From the NCBI GenBank assembly GCA_035405645.1, contig DAONJL010000023.1, forward strand, positions 16,990 to 36,281: a stretch of 19,292 nt of DNA, in the 5' to 3' direction. How positions within the stretch are numbered: the stretch's first letter is position 1; every line of letters starts with the position of its first letter. Source of the DNA: DAONJL01 sp035405645 [NCBI: bacterium] (GTDB lineage: Bacteria; JAGOBX01; DAONJL01). The translations under genes and the position numbers were made by a program. Below, piece by piece: positions 1-7,218 of this stretch. Below the pieces are notes generated by a model. That model saw only the letters and a list, made by a program, of their open reading frames with translations, did not search any database and was not told where the DNA came from.

Positions 1-53
1 ATAAAAAATAAATATAATTGTTTTATTTAATAAACAAAGGCAGACGAGTTAAA

Positions 54-629
54 ATGAATAAATACGAAAATTTAAATGATGATGATTTAATAAAACTATA
101 TAAAAAAGGTGATAAAATGGCTATGCAATTTTTAATGGAAAAATATCATCAGTATCTATTTAAAATTGGTTATTCTTTTTTAAATAATAAAGAAGATATT
201 GAAGATTTAATTCAGGACACTTATATAAAAATAATCAAAAATATAAAGCAATATAAAATGAATAATTATTTTAAATACTGGATAACACGAATGTTAAAAA
301 ATAACATAATAAATTTTTATAAAAAGAAAAAAATAAATGTTCTTGATGAGACACAACTTTTTGCTTTAAATAATGTAGAAGATAATAGCCCTGATACAAT
401 GATACAATTATTAAATGAAGAACGAATTGCAATAATAAATTCAATAATAAATGAAGAATTAAAAGAAGAAAAAAAGAAAATAATCGAAATGAAATTTAAT
501 GAAAATTTAAAAGCAAAAGAAATAGCTGAAAAATTGAAAATGCCATTAAATACAGTTTTAACTTCAATTCATTATTCGCTAATTAAAATTAAAGATAAAT
601 TAAAAGAAAAAGGCTATTTATCAAATTAA
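54..629 (+). CDS. ECF-type RNA polymerase sigma factor
   Basis: An alternative sigma-70 family factor that would direct RNA polymerase to a stress or envelope regulon. The 191-residue product has the two-domain ECF layout. Region 2 spans about residues 10-85 and contains the core-binding motif DLIQDTYIKI (51-60) and the FKYWITRMLKNN stretch. Region 4, a helix-turn-helix, spans about 135-185 (KAKEIAEKLKMPLNTVLTSIHYSL), with a short linker between them. The ATG at 54 was preferred over a TTG 12 codons upstream because the extra residues look unlike a sigma N-terminus; an AAAGG lies 13 nt upstream, which is rather far. The next gene, 13 nt downstream, is a zinc-motif anti-sigma factor, the usual partner. 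Family assignment is firm; the ECF subgroup and target promoters are unknown. Confidence 0.93.
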   Translation: MNKYENLNDDDLIKLYKKGDKMAMQFLMEKYHQYLFKIGYSFLNNKEDIEDLIQDTYIKIIKNIKQYKMNNYFKYWITRMLKNNIINFYKKKKINVLDETQLFALNNVEDNSPDTMIQLLNEERIAIINSIINEELKEEKKKIIEMKFNENLKAKEIAEKLKMPLNTVLTSIHYSLIKIKDKLKEKGYLSN

Positions 630-642
630 AGGAGAATAGATT

Positions 643-1101
643 ATGTGTAAAGAATTTGAAGAAAAAATTATAAATTATTTAATTGGTGAAATAGAAAATG
701 AAAATGAAAAAAAAAATATTTTAAAACACATAAATGAATGTGAAAGTTGTAATGTATATTTTAATCAAATGCTAAAAACAATAAATTATACAAAAGAAAC
801 AATTTTATATAATAAGACAAAATTCGATATTTTTAAAATTGAGAAAAAAATCAGGATGAGAAAAATTTTCAAAAGGTTTTTATTAGGAAGCTCGATTGCG
901 GCAGCAATTATGTTTATTTTCATTATTGTTCCTTATTTTAAAAATATCTCAAAAAAGGAGGTGATTGAAATAAATAAATTTAATCAATTTTCTGATGCAT
1001 CATTTGCAATTGAGTATAATAATAACGAAAATTATTTTGAAAACAAATTCGCTAATCTTGAAGAAAAATATTTGTTAATCAAAGAAGAATTTAATGAATA
1101 A
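643..1101 (+). CDS. Membrane-anchored anti-sigma factor with zinc-binding (ZAS) motif
   Basis: Likely holds the upstream ECF sigma factor inactive at the inner membrane until a signal arrives. The cytoplasmic N-terminus carries H29-x3-C33-x2-C36, the classic zf-HC2/ZAS signature. A hydrophobic segment at about residues 79-97 follows a basic stretch (RMRKIFKR), so the N-terminus should be inside and the short C-terminal tail (about 98-152) outside. An AAAGGAG ribosome binding site overlaps the sigma gene stop, so the pair is probably translated together. The coding sequence holds an uninterrupted run of ten A at 707-716, just before the zinc motif. The family is clear from motif, topology and position. 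The extracytoplasmic tail resembles nothing I recognise. Confidence 0.9.
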   Translation: MCKEFEEKIINYLIGEIENENEKKNILKHINECESCNVYFNQMLKTINYTKETILYNKTKFDIFKIEKKIRMRKIFKRFLLGSSIAAAIMFIFIIVPYFKNISKKEVIEINKFNQFSDASFAIEYNNNENYFENKFANLEEKYLLIKEEFNE

Positions 1102-1104
1102 TTA

Positions 1105-1113
1105 AAAGGAGGT
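1105..1113 (+). promoter_or_regulatory. Strong ribosome binding site of the secreted helical protein gene
   Basis: AAAGGAGGT lies 8 nt before the ATG at 1122 and is a near-perfect anti-Shine-Dalgarno match. It is the strongest ribosome binding site in the three-gene sigma operon, suggesting the third protein is made in excess over the sigma and anti-sigma factors. Confidence 0.85.
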
Positions 1114-1121
1114 AATAAGAA

Positions 1122-1859
1122 ATGAAAACAAATTTAATTTTAATTTTTTTAATAATATTTGGAAGTCTAATATTTGCTGGACAAATGCAAATGGCGAATT
1201 CTTTTGATAATGAATTTGATATGAAAATGTGTGATTATCTGGCATTTAAAAATGAAGATTTTGGACCAGACGGACCACATTTTGACCGTAAACAATCTGG
1301 AAAATTTGAGGATAGTAATGAGAGACCTTTTTATGGTAAAAATAATAAAGGTTTTAAAAAAGGTAGAGGTTTAGGTTTTGATAAAGAAGTTGAAGAAAAA
1401 ATTTTAGAAGAATGTAAATCAAAATATCCAGAATTTCATAAATTCTTATTATCAATAAAAGAAAAAGACGAATTTTTTTACAGAAAAGCATTGCACGAAT
1501 TTGGTAAAAAAGGTTTTATGATGAAAAGTAGAATGCTTGCTGAATCAGATGAATTTAAAGCATTAAGTGAAAAAGAACTTGAACTTGAAACAAAATTATT
1601 ACCAAAAATTTATGAATATCGTAAATCAAAAAGTGATAAATTACAGAAGGAAATAACTGATTTATTAAATGAGCAATTTGATATTAGACAAAAAAAATTT
1701 GAAATTATGCTTAATTTTCATAAACAAGAAATAGAGAAAATGCAAAAAGACCTTGAAGAAAGAAAGAATAAAAAAGAAGAATTAGTAAAAGAACAATTTG
1801 AACGAATAACAGAAATTGGAAGAAGAGGCGATCGAATGAATCTTAAAGATAGATGGTAA
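1122..1859 (+). CDS. Secreted helical protein, possible Spy/CpxP/CnrX-like sensor
   Basis: A 245-residue protein with a clear Sec signal peptide: basic start, hydrophobic core at about 5-18, likely cleavage after A19. The mature part begins with a Gly/Phe/Lys/Asp-rich segment (about 40-86) and continues as long charged helices (about 88-235, heptad-like, rich in Glu and Lys), probably coiled coil. It has two cysteines, C37 and C98. Small periplasmic helical proteins of the Spy/CpxP/CnrX superfamily are known partners of envelope stress systems, and CnrX is encoded beside an ECF sigma/anti-sigma pair. I see no LTxxQ motif, so membership is an inference from size, composition, export and position. 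It is last in the operon and followed by a strong terminator. It could instead be a lineage-specific surface protein controlled by the sigma factor. Confidence 0.7.
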   Translation: MKTNLILIFLIIFGSLIFAGQMQMANSFDNEFDMKMCDYLAFKNEDFGPDGPHFDRKQSGKFEDSNERPFYGKNNKGFKKGRGLGFDKEVEEKILEECKSKYPEFHKFLLSIKEKDEFFYRKALHEFGKKGFMMKSRMLAESDEFKALSEKELELETKLLPKIYEYRKSKSDKLQKEITDLLNEQFDIRQKKFEIMLNFHKQEIEKMQKDLEERKNKKEELVKEQFERITEIGRRGDRMNLKDRW

Positions 1860-1885
1860 CATTTTTCTCCTCTATATCATAGATT

Positions 1886-1924
1886 AATGGGTTGTCCTTG
1901 TAGGAAGGACAACCCATTTTTTTT
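1886..1924 (+). terminator. Strong rho-independent terminator of the sigma-factor operon
   Basis: Fourteen base pairs (1886-1899 with 1905-1918) enclose a GTAGG loop and run straight into eight T (1917-1924). The stem includes GGGTTGTCC, very GC-rich for this sequence. It starts 27 nt after the stop of the secreted helical protein and insulates accB from the sigma operon. Confidence 0.95.
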
Positions 1925-1937
1925 ATAATTTTTTTAT

Positions 1938-1965
1938 TTGACTTATTTTTATTTTTATTTAATAT
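1938..1965 (+). promoter_or_regulatory. Predicted sigma-70 promoter of accB, almost leaderless
   Basis: TTGACT (1938-1943) and TAATAT (1960-1965) are separated by 16 bp, immediately after the terminator. Transcription would begin around 1972-1975, only about 3-6 nt before the accB ATG at 1978. No Shine-Dalgarno sequence precedes that ATG, which fits a leaderless or near-leaderless message. Chance hexamers are common in such AT-rich DNA, but the position just after a terminator supports it. Confidence 0.6.
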
Positions 1966-1977
1966 TTTTACTTAACT

Positions 1978-2424
1978 ATGGAAAAAGAAAAATTACAGGA
2001 AATAAGTAAAATTTTTTTAGAAAATAATCTAACAGAATTATATATTGAATATAATGGTGAAAAAATATTTTTAAAAAAAGAAGAGAATGTTTATATACAG
2101 CCAAAAGAAGAAAAAAAGATAAGTTATGAAAAAATACTTAAAAAAGAAGAAATAAAAGAAAAAAGCGACCAAGAAGATAAAAATACAAAAATAATTAAAA
2201 GCCCAATAACAGGCACATTTTATAGTGCACCAGCTCCGAATGCACCACCATTTGTAAATATTGGTGATAAAGTTACCAGTGATAAAGTTCTTTGTATTAT
2301 TGAAGCAATGAAAATAATGAATGAAATAAAATCTGATTGTTCGGGCATCGTTAAAGAAATATACATTAAAAATGAAGAGACTGTTCAGCAAGGAACTCCT
2401 TTGTTTAAAATTGAATTAGAATAA
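1978..2424 (+). CDS. accB: Biotin carboxyl carrier protein of acetyl-CoA carboxylase
   Basis: Carries biotin between the biotin carboxylase and carboxyltransferase halves of acetyl-CoA carboxylase, the first step of fatty acid synthesis in the cytoplasm. The 148-residue length is typical. The N-terminus (LTELYIEYNGEKIFLKK, about 18-34) matches the conserved BCCP start, then comes a charged Lys/Glu linker (about 35-72) and the biotinyl domain (about 73-148). EAMKIM places the biotinylated lysine at K112. The SAPAPNAPP insertion (83-91) is the thumb loop that separates AccB from the biotin carriers of decarboxylases. Its usual neighbour accC (biotin carboxylase) is missing; hflX follows after 2 nt. 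There is no Shine-Dalgarno sequence before the ATG, and a promoter ends just upstream. Confidence 0.95.
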   Translation: MEKEKLQEISKIFLENNLTELYIEYNGEKIFLKKEENVYIQPKEEKKISYEKILKKEEIKEKSDQEDKNTKIIKSPITGTFYSAPAPNAPPFVNIGDKVTSDKVLCIIEAMKIMNEIKSDCSGIVKEIYIKNEETVQQGTPLFKIELE

Positions 2425-2426
2425 TA

Positions 2427-3506
2427 ATGATAAAAGGCGCAATTGTCACTTTAATATTACCTGATGATGATATAAATGAAACAAACAATTCGATAGAAGA
2501 ACTAAAATTATTATGTGATACAGCAGGTCTTACAATTATCGAGACATTTATCCAAAAAAGAGATAAAATTGATCCCGCATTTTATATTGGTAAAGGTAAA
2601 GTTTTGCAAATCAATGGTTTAATAAAAAAAAATAATATTGAATACATAATATTTGAAAAAGATTTATCACCAACACAATTAGCAAATTTACAAGATGAAT
2701 TTAATATTCCAGTATTAGATAGAACTGCATTAATATTAGAAATATTTAGACAACGAGCAAAAACAAATGAAGCAAAATTACAGGTTGAATTAGCAAAATT
2801 ATTATATGATTTACCTCATTTAAAACAAAAAAAGACAGTTACCTTTTCACAACAAGTTGGTATAAAAGGATTAAAAGGACCTGGTGAAAAAAAATTAGAA
2901 TTAGATAAAAGACAAATAAAAAGAAGAATATTAATTTTAAAAAAGAAATTAGCAAGAATAAAAAAAATTCGGCAAACACAAAGAATAAATAGAAAAGATT
3001 TTATTACTATTTCTTTAATTGGTTATACTAATTCTGGAAAATCAACTCTACTAAAAACTTTAACAAAAGAAGATGTTTTTATTGAAGATAAACTATTTGC
3101 TACACTTGACCCAAAATCTTGTAGATTAACTTATTTCACTGATAAAAAAGTAATTATTACTGATACTGTTGGTTTTATTAGAAATTTACCGCATTCTTTA
3201 ATTGAAGCATTTAAAGCAACTTTAGAAGAAGTTATTCATTCAAATATTTTAATTAATATTGTTGATATTTCAAAGAAAGATTTTAAAAAAGATATAGATG
3301 CTGTTTATGATGTTTTAAAAGAATTAAATGTAAATGATAAACCTATTATTACTGTCTTTAATAAAATTGATAAATTAGAAAAAAATTATTTATTAAATCA
3401 AATATACTCTTATCCAAATGCTGTTTGTATTTCCGCTATTTATCGTCAAAATATTGATTTGTTATTAGAAAAAATAAAGGAAGTAATTGAAAAAAATTGT
3501 TTATGA
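2427..3506 (+). CDS. hflX: HflX, ribosome-binding GTPase
   Basis: A translation-factor GTPase that binds the large ribosomal subunit and in other bacteria splits or rescues stalled ribosomes under stress. The 359 residues contain the HflX N-terminal domain (about 1-150), a helical linker (about 150-190) and the G domain: G1 GYTNSGKST (199-207), FATLDP (224-229), G3 DTVGF (246-250), the signature IRNLPHSLIEAFKATLEE (251-268), G4 NKID (312-315) and G5 SAI (336-338). In the linker, the usual GPGETQLE reads GPGEKKLE (151-158). The ATG lies 2 nt after the accB stop without a clear ribosome binding site, suggesting translational coupling. The stop overlaps the next start as ATGA. Identity is firm. 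Confidence 0.96.
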   Translation: MIKGAIVTLILPDDDINETNNSIEELKLLCDTAGLTIIETFIQKRDKIDPAFYIGKGKVLQINGLIKKNNIEYIIFEKDLSPTQLANLQDEFNIPVLDRTALILEIFRQRAKTNEAKLQVELAKLLYDLPHLKQKKTVTFSQQVGIKGLKGPGEKKLELDKRQIKRRILILKKKLARIKKIRQTQRINRKDFITISLIGYTNSGKSTLLKTLTKEDVFIEDKLFATLDPKSCRLTYFTDKKVIITDTVGFIRNLPHSLIEAFKATLEEVIHSNILINIVDISKKDFKKDIDAVYDVLKELNVNDKPIITVFNKIDKLEKNYLLNQIYSYPNAVCISAIYRQNIDLLLEKIKEVIEKNCL

Positions 3507-5140
3507 AAAATATCACAAAATTAAAATCACTATTTTATTTTTTGTTGATTTTCATTTTTTCTTTTTCTGGATTTTTTTATAATCTTAAAATTTTGGTTAA
3601 AAATATAAATTATAAATTTAATACTTCTATTCTGGTTGAATTATGTTTTCTATCTTTTTTATTTTCGCTTTATTATTTCTTTTTCTTAAAAAATCTTTCA
3701 ATAAATTTTTTTAATTTTATAAAAATTATTCTACCTTTTATTATTTTTTTATTTATTGCTTTTTTAATATATTTAGATATTTTTAATTTTTCTATTCATC
3801 ATAGATTTACAAATCCTTCTGGTATAAATAAACATTTATTTGGTTTAAATTTAATCTTATTTGTATCTCTAAATTTTTTGAATGCTGGATTTTTACTATA
3901 TAATTATTTTATTGATTTTAAAAAATGTTTAATTTTCTTTCTATTATCTGCTTTTATTTTATATTCATTTATTGCTTTCTGGACTACTTTTGATGGTGAT
4001 CATGGTGATGAATGGGTTTATCGGCTTATGAGCCTGAGTTTTTATTATGATTTTGATTTTAATCTTATAAATAATTTAGAAAAAAAATATTTTAATACTG
4101 GCGGTGTTATGCAAATTGCACCAGATAAAGTATATGCTAAATACTATCCTCTTTTTCCTATAATTATTTCACCTGTTTTTCTTTTTGAAAAAATATTTTT
4201 TAATAATGGTATCTTTTTTCTTTGCCAGAATATCGGTTCACCTATTGTCCCTTTTAAACTCTCTTTCTTAATTAGATTTGTAAATGTTTTATTTTCTCTT
4301 CTAATTATTTATTTTTTTATTCTTTTGCTAATAAAATTTTTTGATGTTAAAAAAATAAATTGGTTTTTATTATCTCTATTATTTTTACTTTCCCCTTTTT
4401 CGATTTATTCGTCTCAAATTTATCCTGAAATTATTGCTGCTTTATTTTTACTAATTTATTTATATCTTTCAAATCAAAATAGATTATTTGTTTTTATTCT
4501 TAAATTTATTATTATTATTTCTCTAATATGGCTTCATCCTCGATATATTGTTATTTCCGCTATTTTATCCACTCATATTTTCTTTCAATTATTTAAAAAC
4601 AAATCATATCTTCCTTTTTTTGTTTTTGTATTATTATTATGTTTAAATATTTTTTTATTAAAACAATACCAAAAATTATTACCTGTTAGTGATTTGAAAA
4701 TAGAAGGTAATATTAAAAACTGGTTAATAAATTTCTGGAATTTTGAAAGAATAAAAAATAATTTTGATTTAACACTTTATAATTTTAAAAAAGGTTTAAT
4801 ATTTAATTTCCCTGCATTTTTACTCATTATTTTTGCTTTTAATTTTTATAAAAAAAATTTCATTTTTTCAATCATAAATTTTCTTTTTGCCTTTTTTATT
4901 TTTTTTATGATTTTTCAACCTTTTATTATTGGTTCTGGACATCATTCCCCACCATTAAGATTTTTCATTTTTTTATTTCCTTTAATTCTTGCTAATTATT
5001 ATTATCTATTAACAAATTTAAAAAATAACTTATTTAAATTTTTTAATTACTTTATTTTTATTTCTATGTTATTTAATAGTTTTTTTGTTTTAATTTATTT
5101 AAGAATTAGATTTGAAAATATTTGGTCATTTTTATTTTAA
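3503..5140 (+). CDS. Polytopic GT-C-like membrane glycosyltransferase (PMT/ArnT-like)
   Basis: An inner-membrane protein of 545 residues, overwhelmingly Phe/Ile/Leu, with about ten or more transmembrane helices. In GT-C enzymes an acidic residue in the first outer loop binds the lipid-phosphate sugar donor. Here a DGDHGDEW motif follows a helix at about residues 163-171, followed by YAKYYPLFPIIISP, a layout common in PMT/ArnT-type and GT39/GT83-like families. Such enzymes move sugars from polyprenyl-phosphate donors onto lipids, glycans or proteins on the outer face of the membrane. The start chosen is the ATG at 3503, overlapping the hflX stop as ATGA; a TTG two codons earlier is less likely. 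Donor and acceptor are unknown. The stop overlaps that of the converging gene. Confidence 0.75.
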   Translation: MKNITKLKSLFYFLLIFIFSFSGFFYNLKILVKNINYKFNTSILVELCFLSFLFSLYYFFFLKNLSINFFNFIKIILPFIIFLFIAFLIYLDIFNFSIHHRFTNPSGINKHLFGLNLILFVSLNFLNAGFLLYNYFIDFKKCLIFFLLSAFILYSFIAFWTTFDGDHGDEWVYRLMSLSFYYDFDFNLINNLEKKYFNTGGVMQIAPDKVYAKYYPLFPIIISPVFLFEKIFFNNGIFFLCQNIGSPIVPFKLSFLIRFVNVLFSLLIIYFFILLLIKFFDVKKINWFLLSLLFLLSPFSIYSSQIYPEIIAALFLLIYLYLSNQNRLFVFILKFIIIISLIWLHPRYIVISAILSTHIFFQLFKNKSYLPFFVFVLLLCLNIFLLKQYQKLLPVSDLKIEGNIKNWLINFWNFERIKNNFDLTLYNFKKGLIFNFPAFLLIIFAFNFYKKNFIFSIINFLFAFFIFFMIFQPFIIGSGHHSPPLRFFIFLFPLILANYYYLLTNLKNNLFKFFNYFIFISMLFNSFFVLIYLRIRFENIWSFLF

Positions 5141-7218
5141 ATACCAGTAAAATCAATCTTTATAAATATTTCTTTTTCTATATTTATTTTTTGATTGAGA
5201 GTATCAATTCTATTATTTTCAATACCATAATTTTCAGTTAAATATTTTATTATGCTTTCTCTTCTATTTAAAAATATCTTTTCAATTTCTTTCTTTTTAT
5301 ATTCTTCATTTATCGTATAATTATTAAATTGTATTTTCATATTTTTTCGATTAATTAATAACCGCCCAATTATATCTAATCTTTTTTTGGCTATAGTTGT
5401 TAATGGCCACTGATTATTTTCATAAGGTATTTTATTAAATTCAATATCATTTATTTTATTACTATTAATAAGATACTTTATTGTTTCCAATGAAATTTTC
5501 TCATTCAAATTTTTAAAATATTTTATTATCTCGTCTTTTATTGTGTTTTGTGTGTCATTAAAATTTTTATATATTGGAATATTTATTTTAAAAATATTAT
5601 TGTTATCAGTTAAAACATCGATAATAAAATCAGGTTTAAATTCATATAAGTCAAATTTTCTTGAACATAAATAATCTTTAATTAATATTTCGTTTTTGGA
5701 ATTAAGTTTATTATTTATTATTTCATTCCAACTATTTAGTGTGCACCTGCCTTTTTCAAAATTTAAACCAGTATAATTTTCTAATAATGGATTTATTTCT
5801 GATAATTCTATATTATTTATTATTATATTTATTAGCCCTTTTTCAGAATTTTCAAAATTTATTTTACCTATCAGTTTCCCTTTATTATTTATCATTCCTG
5901 ATATTTTGCTATTTAATCTTACTTGATTATTTTCTATTTGAATATTTATTATATCTGTTTGCATTGTATCAAAATTTATTGGTAATATTACAGTATCAAA
6001 AATTAAATTTAATTTAATAGCAAAATTATTAATGCTAATATTATCAATATTAAAATTTGCTGAAAAAAAAGAAGAATCAAAAGAAAATTTTATATCAGGA
6101 AAAAGAATTGAACTAATACTTTCTCTTGTGTCAGATTCTATTTTTTCTTCACTTGTACTAATCGTTGTATCTTCTGAAATTATTGTTGTTTCTTGTGTAT
6201 CTGACACTGAAATAATTCCTGTTTCTTCTGCTTCTGTTTTTAATAATTCTAATATTTTTTCTTCAACTTCATCTTTCTTTTCTTCTTTTTTTATTCTATA
6301 ATTTATTATTCCTTTTAAATCATTTATAACAATATTATTTATTTCAAAAGTTTTCTCTAATAAATTTATATCATTAATTTCTATAAATAATTTTGAGAAT
6401 GAAAATAAATTATTCTTATAATTTAAAGTAGAACTATCAATATCTATTTTCCCATTTATTGTGATTATTGGTTTTTCTTCTTTTTCTATTATTATTTTTA
6501 TTTCACTATTTAATTCTGAATTTATTATACTTGTTTGAAAATTGTTTTCAAAAAAACTATTCAATAATTTCAAATCAAATTTATTAATCAATGAAATTAT
6601 TTCAATTTTATCTTTTGAGACATTTATTCGATTACTAAAATTAGAATTCTTATTTAATAAAAAATTAAATATTGAATTCAATTCTTTTTCTGAACTATTA
6701 AATCTATCAATTGATAAATTTATATTTTCAAATGAATATTTCTTTTCATCATCAACAATAAATTCAATAGCACAATCTATAAACCTTAAATTATTTATTA
6801 CATAAATAATTTTCTTTTTTACAATATCTTCTTCTTTTTTATGAACAAGATAATCAATTAAAAAATCAAAATTTATTTGTTTATTTTTGTAAATAAATGA
6901 TAATATTAAATTCTGGATATTTAATTTTTTTAAATAAATTTCAGGTTCTTTTTTAAAAAGATAAAAAAAATTTATATTGGAATTTATTGATTTGATTTTA
7001 AAAAGAATTTGAAAATCATTATTAAAGACCTGTATATTTTCTAAATCAAGATTACCAGAATATGGATTAAATGCAATACTCTCAACAAAAATTTTTAGTT
7101 TTAATTTTTCAGGTAATTTTGTTTGAATAAAATTTTTAATAAAAGATTTCAAACCAAAATAATAAATTAAGTTTAATAAAATTAATATTATTATAATTAG
7201 TATAATTTTTTTCTTCAT
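5137..7218 (-). CDS. AsmA/DUF748-like envelope protein with OmpA-like tail
   Basis: A large (693-residue) protein anchored by one N-terminal transmembrane helix (about 3-24), with the rest probably periplasmic. The opening after the helix (LKIFVESIAFNPYSGNLDLENIQVFN) is typical of AsmA/DUF748 proteins, which span the envelope as long beta-groove structures and are linked to lipid transport or outer-membrane homeostasis. Repeated amphipathic beta segments fill about 40-310 and 370-590. Between them lies a Ser/Thr/Glu-rich low-complexity linker (about 308-368). The C-terminus (about 595-693) resembles the DUF748 end and, more loosely, an OmpA-like fold (NRRESIIKYL, then GIENNRID), but lacks the Asp expected for peptidoglycan binding. 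Its ATG overlaps the stop of the upstream hydrolase. The family call is by pattern; the precise role is unknown. Confidence 0.72.
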   Translation of the reverse strand: MKKKIILIIIILILLNLIYYFGLKSFIKNFIQTKLPEKLKLKIFVESIAFNPYSGNLDLENIQVFNNDFQILFKIKSINSNINFFYLFKKEPEIYLKKLNIQNLILSFIYKNKQINFDFLIDYLVHKKEEDIVKKKIIYVINNLRFIDCAIEFIVDDEKKYSFENINLSIDRFNSSEKELNSIFNFLLNKNSNFSNRINVSKDKIEIISLINKFDLKLLNSFFENNFQTSIINSELNSEIKIIIEKEEKPIITINGKIDIDSSTLNYKNNLFSFSKLFIEINDINLLEKTFEINNIVINDLKGIINYRIKKEEKKDEVEEKILELLKTEAEETGIISVSDTQETTIISEDTTISTSEEKIESDTRESISSILFPDIKFSFDSSFFSANFNIDNISINNFAIKLNLIFDTVILPINFDTMQTDIINIQIENNQVRLNSKISGMINNKGKLIGKINFENSEKGLINIIINNIELSEINPLLENYTGLNFEKGRCTLNSWNEIINNKLNSKNEILIKDYLCSRKFDLYEFKPDFIIDVLTDNNNIFKINIPIYKNFNDTQNTIKDEIIKYFKNLNEKISLETIKYLINSNKINDIEFNKIPYENNQWPLTTIAKKRLDIIGRLLINRKNMKIQFNNYTINEEYKKKEIEKIFLNRRESIIKYLTENYGIENNRIDTLNQKINIEKEIFIKIDFTGI

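Noticed and set aside
13-18. Perfect TATAAT ahead of the ECF sigma gene
   Set aside because: The -35 region would lie off the window, and this hexamer is frequent by chance in such AT-rich sequence.
2071-2391. Open frame on the minus strand opposite accB
   Set aside because: Composition is a Phe/Tyr/Ile-rich mirror of the Lys/Glu-rich accB frame, and the accB protein is unmistakable.
5739-6805. Several plus-strand open frames opposite the AsmA-like gene
   Set aside because: They are rich in Leu, Phe and Ser as expected of antisense frames, lack ribosome binding sites, and the minus-strand frame is continuous over 693 codons.
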